A stretch of 64,000 nucleotides of DNA from Phallus indusiatus (lineage: Eukaryota; Basidiomycota; Agaricomycetes; Phallales; Phallaceae), in contig JAQFWX010000013.1 in assembly GCA_027605045.1 (NCBI GenBank), forward strand, positions 434,001 to 498,000. The letters run 5' to 3'. Both the position numbers and the translations under genes were made by a program. Within the stretch, counting starts at the first letter, position 1, and each line of letters opens with the position of its first letter. Under the pieces are notes generated by a model, which ran no database searches, was not told the DNA's origin, and saw nothing but the letters and a program-made list of their open reading frames with translations. Positions 60,854 through 64,000 of the stretch are shown one piece after another.

Positions 60854-61075
60854 TACAACGGGTATTACCCATGGGTATGACTTAGTTTACTATATGATTA
60901 TTGTATATATACAAACAGGTACCCTTAAAATTGCACATTTTCAGAGTCATACCCTTATGGGTAAATAGGTGCCAGGTACCTGTACCCACGGGTACCAATA
61001 TCCACGGGTGGGGGTATGGGTATCTGAGGGTATTACCCACAATACCCATTACCTGTTGAGACCTCTAAACTGACT
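60854..61075. repeat. hAT-type element fragment with GGGTATTACCC arrays
   Basis: Starts CGGGTATTACCCATGGGTA and ends near CCTGTTGAGACCTCTAAAC, with many short GGGTA/TACCC motifs in both orientations like the C elements. Its terminal repeats are degenerate and I see no 8-bp duplication. Confidence 0.5.
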
Positions 61076-61268
61076 CATAACACAGCCTTGCCATAATCAA
61101 CACCTGGCACTTCCCACGCTGCCTCTTCCTTGAACCATACCACCATCCTCTTCTTCTTCCTACTGATCAGATATCTGTCAATGGATCCATCGAGTTCTTA
61201 AAGTATCCTTGGCTTCTGTCAAAAAGAAGAGATCACAATCTTGACCAATGAGTACTATCCTTCCCTTC

Positions 61269-62091
61269 TTATTCTAATCTCCTGCGCTGGCTAGGTATTG
61301 GATTGACTATCATAGGACGCATGCGATTTCGATTTCGGTGAAGTTGAGGAGCATTAGGTATAAGCTCTTCAGGTTCTTCGTATTCGGGCAAGGGAGCAGT
61401 GGTGTAATGGTTCCGCTATGAGCAGCGGACTACTATTAATCATAGTACATATTCGTATATACATCTATATGCAGACGATCATCGTCTGCCCAAGTACCTA
61501 GTATTATGTAATGTACATAGGCGCCATCACACCTGTAAATACCACATAACGGTAAAGGCACCGGCAGCCTTTCTTACCTGCACTTGCAAATATACAGCTT
61601 TATACTGTTTGTTGTGAGTCCGTAAGAACTGGGCTAATCGTAAACTGTAATGAAACGTTACAAGTGGGTTGGTGTGGAGGGGGTTTGGTGAAGACATCGA
61701 AAGGGGCATCTAGGGAAAGGACATAATTGTGGAACAGGGCAGCACAATAGAAGATAAGACGCCAGATTAAAATTCCAGGACGATAGGATACAAGGGCCCC
61801 AATCAGAGTATACAAAGCTTGCATGATAGGGATATGAATGCATTCGTTTACTTTGATGTCATCGGGCAGCTTCAGATCATCGTAAAAATACTGGAAGTCG
61901 AGCACGGGATTGTAGTGTTGTGGCCATGGATCACCTTCTTCTACTTCTACTTCATTGCTTTCCAATTGATATTCGCGAACCACAGTTTGAAATTTTCCAT
62001 GTAGTCTATATGGAAGAGGTGAATTAAGGTCAGGATAATAAGGAATCGGGATGATGGGGAGTGTGCGATAACCAATAGGTTGGATGGACAT
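61269..62091 (-). pseudogene. Unrecognised protein Y2, disrupted by solo LTR D
   Basis: Minus-strand paralogue of X2: 62091-61668 and 61402-61269 read as one frame when the LTR and one duplication are removed. It starts MSIQPIGYRTLPIIPIPYYP, has PVLDFQYFYDDLKLPDD, IPIMQALYTLIGALVSYRPG, a hydrophobic stretch LIFYCAALFHNYVLSLDAPF, then KPPPHQPT joined to APLPEYEEPEELIPNAPQ and a basic tail ending SQRRRLE. About 185 residues. Function unknown; no catalytic motif is evident. Confidence 0.55.
61403..61662 (+). repeat. Solo LTR D (260 bp) in gene Y2, TSD AGTGG
   Basis: Begins TGTAATGG, ends AACGTTACA, perfect duplications AGTGG at 61398-61402 and 61663-61667. A partial inverted copy is at 32937-33112, 28 kb away. 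Excision restores the Y2 frame. Confidence 0.9.
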
Positions 62092-62394
62092 AATGGATAA
62101 TGGGAGGTTAAGAGTTGAAAAAGAGAATTAAAGCTCTGAAACAGAAAGAATGTTTTTGATAAAATGAAAGGCGCGAGACTTCTCCAGAATCATTATTCTT
62201 TTATTCTTTATTGTTCTCCAAATTTTTCTTGATCAGGTTCGTTCCAGGAGGCCAGAACAAACACGTTGAAGTGTGTGAAGGGTTTGCTGATATCGGGGAG
62301 GTCGTATGGTCATTTCAGAGGAAGTAGGGGATTGAGGGGGTGAAGGATCATGAAATAGAGGGTTTAGAGGTTCTTTAGGGATAGGATTGGGTGA

Positions 62395-63446
62395 TCAATA
62401 AAATCCTAAGGCAGGTTGATGATTACATGCTATTAGGATCCATTGGCTGGGAACATCCAGGACCATAATCATGTAATCCAATCCAATTTGTGCTGTTAAC
62501 CAAACACGATATGAATCTTGTAGAGCTGATTCTGGAGTTGAATAAACATGAGTGACTGTGAACCATCTTAATTCTTTCTCGATGTAAACTTCCTTTCTGA
62601 AAGCCAAAAAGGGGTGTACGATATCTGAACTTCTACACTTAGCAATAGTTTGAGGAACCTTGTGTGAGTAGACTGGGAGTAATGTCTTTGGGTCGATCTC
62701 AAGAATAGGAGTGGGTGAATAATACGTGAATAGAGTTGTCTCGATTAAGGCTCTCAACGGGTTAGAGGTCACACAGGTTTAACCCGCAGGTACCTGTATC
62801 CGTACCCGCAGGTCATGGGTACCCGTCACACAGGTACCCGGCGCCTAATTGACCCGGGTCGGGTACAGGTAGCCATTTTCGAAACCACAGGTACCCGTGC
62901 TAACCCGCCCTATAAGACATAGTGACAAGTGGGTGATTTTCGAGTGGTGTTTGTCGTGATTTTTTTTTTATTTTGGCTCTAGAGAGCTCAAATCTTACTT
63001 AAAATGGAAATAAAAAAATATGTCAACAATATTTTTTAATTCTCTACAAGATAAGTTGGGCGCTTATTTAAGCGCCCATCTCGCTTAATAACTTAATCTA
63101 GTAACATATAGTCACGCGTGACATTACCTGCAGGTAACACACAGGTCCTGCAGATTACCTGTTGTCAAAGGTTGACCTGCCTACCCGCAGGTTGTCACGT
63201 GACCCGCGGGTCAAAACCCGGGTCAGGTCGAGGATACCCAAATTTTTGACACTGACCCGCAGGTACAGGTACCCGTACCCGCGGATCCAACCCGTTGAGA
63301 GCCTTAGTCTCGATATCCAGGTTGTGAGTGCGAGGACTATCGTGAGAATAACGAAAGATTGGGGGTGAAACATCTTCTTCTGGGGAAGGTTCTCAGGAAA
63401 TAGGAGAAGGAGAAGGGTGTTTGAAAGAAATGGAGGAAGAGAACAT
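62395..63446 (-). pseudogene. Unrecognised protein Y1, disrupted by a hAT-type element and a stop
   Basis: Paralogue of X1. The first part (63446-63315) starts MFSSSISFKH, meets an in-frame TGA after about 17 codons, and continues in frame to SPRTHNLDIE. The second part (62745-62395) continues TTLFTYYSPTPILEIDPKTL, CRSSDIVHPFLAFRKEVYIE, LRWFTVTHVYSTPESALQDS and VLDVPSQWILI, ending at a stop at 62395, where X1 goes on with a Pro-rich tail. Between them lies the 561-bp C element. Confidence 0.6.
62746..63306. mobile_element. Non-autonomous hAT-type element (family C, 561 bp), TSD GTCTCGAT
   Basis: Perfect 18-bp terminal inverted repeats TAAGGCTCTCAACGGGTT; perfect 8-bp duplications GTCTCGAT at 62738-62745 and 63307-63314. 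Subterminal arrays of ACCCGCAGGTACC-like motifs; the AT-rich centre holds TTTTGGCTCTAGAGAGCTCA, also found at 50070. Confidence 0.92.
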
Positions 63447-63574
63447 TTTATTGTTGATTTGGGTAAATTGAGGGTGTCGAATGAGCTGGAAGTGAGTTGT
63501 TCAGGAAGATAGGATTTTGAATGTCTGCTTTTAGCTGAGCAACCTAAATTACCAAAAAGGGAAGATTTTGGTGT

Positions 63575-63923
63575 GCGACAATGCTAGCACCTCACCCGAT
63601 TATCCAATTTCTTCGATTTCTTTCGGTTTCATTTCGCATTACGATTTCCTTCATTTCCCGTATTTTGCTGTCTTTACTATTTTTGTCGTTTTCTCGATTT
63701 CTCGATCTCTTCAATTTACTTCAATTTCTGTCTGTATTTCCTCGGATCCCATGGGGATCAGTTGGGTGCCTCACATCCTGTACTTATATGCGTTTTCCCT
63801 AGAGGGGGATACCTAAGCTTGTTCTCTTAGGTTTTCCCTCCTCTAGGTGAGTAATTAGTCAGTGCCCCTCAATAGATCTTAGGTTTTCCCTCCTCTAGGT
63901 GTATGCCCTGAGTCACCCTAACA
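63575..63923 (-). repeat. A element, about 345 bp (A7), 3' end degenerate
   Basis: Plus-strand reading starts near ATGCTAGCACCTCACCC (the terminal TGTTACGGT has decayed) and ends GTCACCCTAACA. Both modules and the hairpin are retained. Confidence 0.8.
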
Positions 63924-64000
63924 CACCCTCACCTTGACTCTTCATACCTTATTGCAAACAATATGAAAACATGAGGTCAAAAGCGTAAAGAAGCATCCAC

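Overview
The window is nuclear DNA of a basidiomycete fungus, most likely an Agaricomycete. The protein-coding genes are split by many short (about 45-80 nt) GT-AG introns. The gene set is fungal: an SKN1/KRE6 glucan-synthesis protein, a fungal family-2 polysaccharide synthase, a PAK/STE20 kinase, an SSU1-type sulfite pump and a PL14 lyase. The transposon load is typical of mushroom genomes. No bacterial operon, phage or CRISPR feature is present.

Positions 1-32,650 are gene-rich single-copy sequence. In order: a Tat-SF1/Cus2 splicing factor (minus, cut by the window edge), a vacuolar amino-acid transporter (plus, with two apparent one-base frame breaks), NAR1 cytosolic Fe-S assembly factor (minus), SDH4 complex II anchor (plus), a CRIB-domain PAK kinase (plus), proteasome beta5/PRE2 (minus), a 17-exon GT2 polysaccharide synthase (minus), SKN1/KRE6 (plus), DBF4 (plus), a hypothetical protein (plus), a small inhibitor-I9 protein (minus), a GPI-anchored cupredoxin (minus), a secreted PL14 lyase (plus) and an SSU1-like transporter (plus). 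Head-to-head pairs recur: Tat-SF1/AVT, NAR1/SDH4 and GT2/SKN1. The last two join functionally related partners.

Positions about 32,900-58,540 are a nested transposon graveyard. A chromodomain Ty3/gypsy element (Gypsy-1, plus, 34,916-49,982) carries gag, protease, RT, RNase H, integrase, an unusual third ORF and a 3' LTR. It has been hit by at least five solo LTRs and by an autonomous hAT element, which itself holds a foldback MITE and a solo LTR. A related degenerate element (Gypsy-2, minus, about 51,061-56,225) is interrupted by solo LTRs, a hAT-type MITE and a CACTA-type MITE. Across the region, eleven copies of two related short TG...CA elements (called A and B here, 320-400 bp) share a conserved hairpin module; three of them have perfect 5-bp target duplications.

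Positions 58,653-63,446 hold two copies of an unrecognised two-gene module in inverted, tail-to-tail arrangement (X1-X2 plus, Y2-Y1 minus). The minus copy is broken by a solo LTR and by a hAT-type element, both with intact target duplications.

Exon boundaries were derived by eye from splice signals, phase and family resemblance; no database search was possible.
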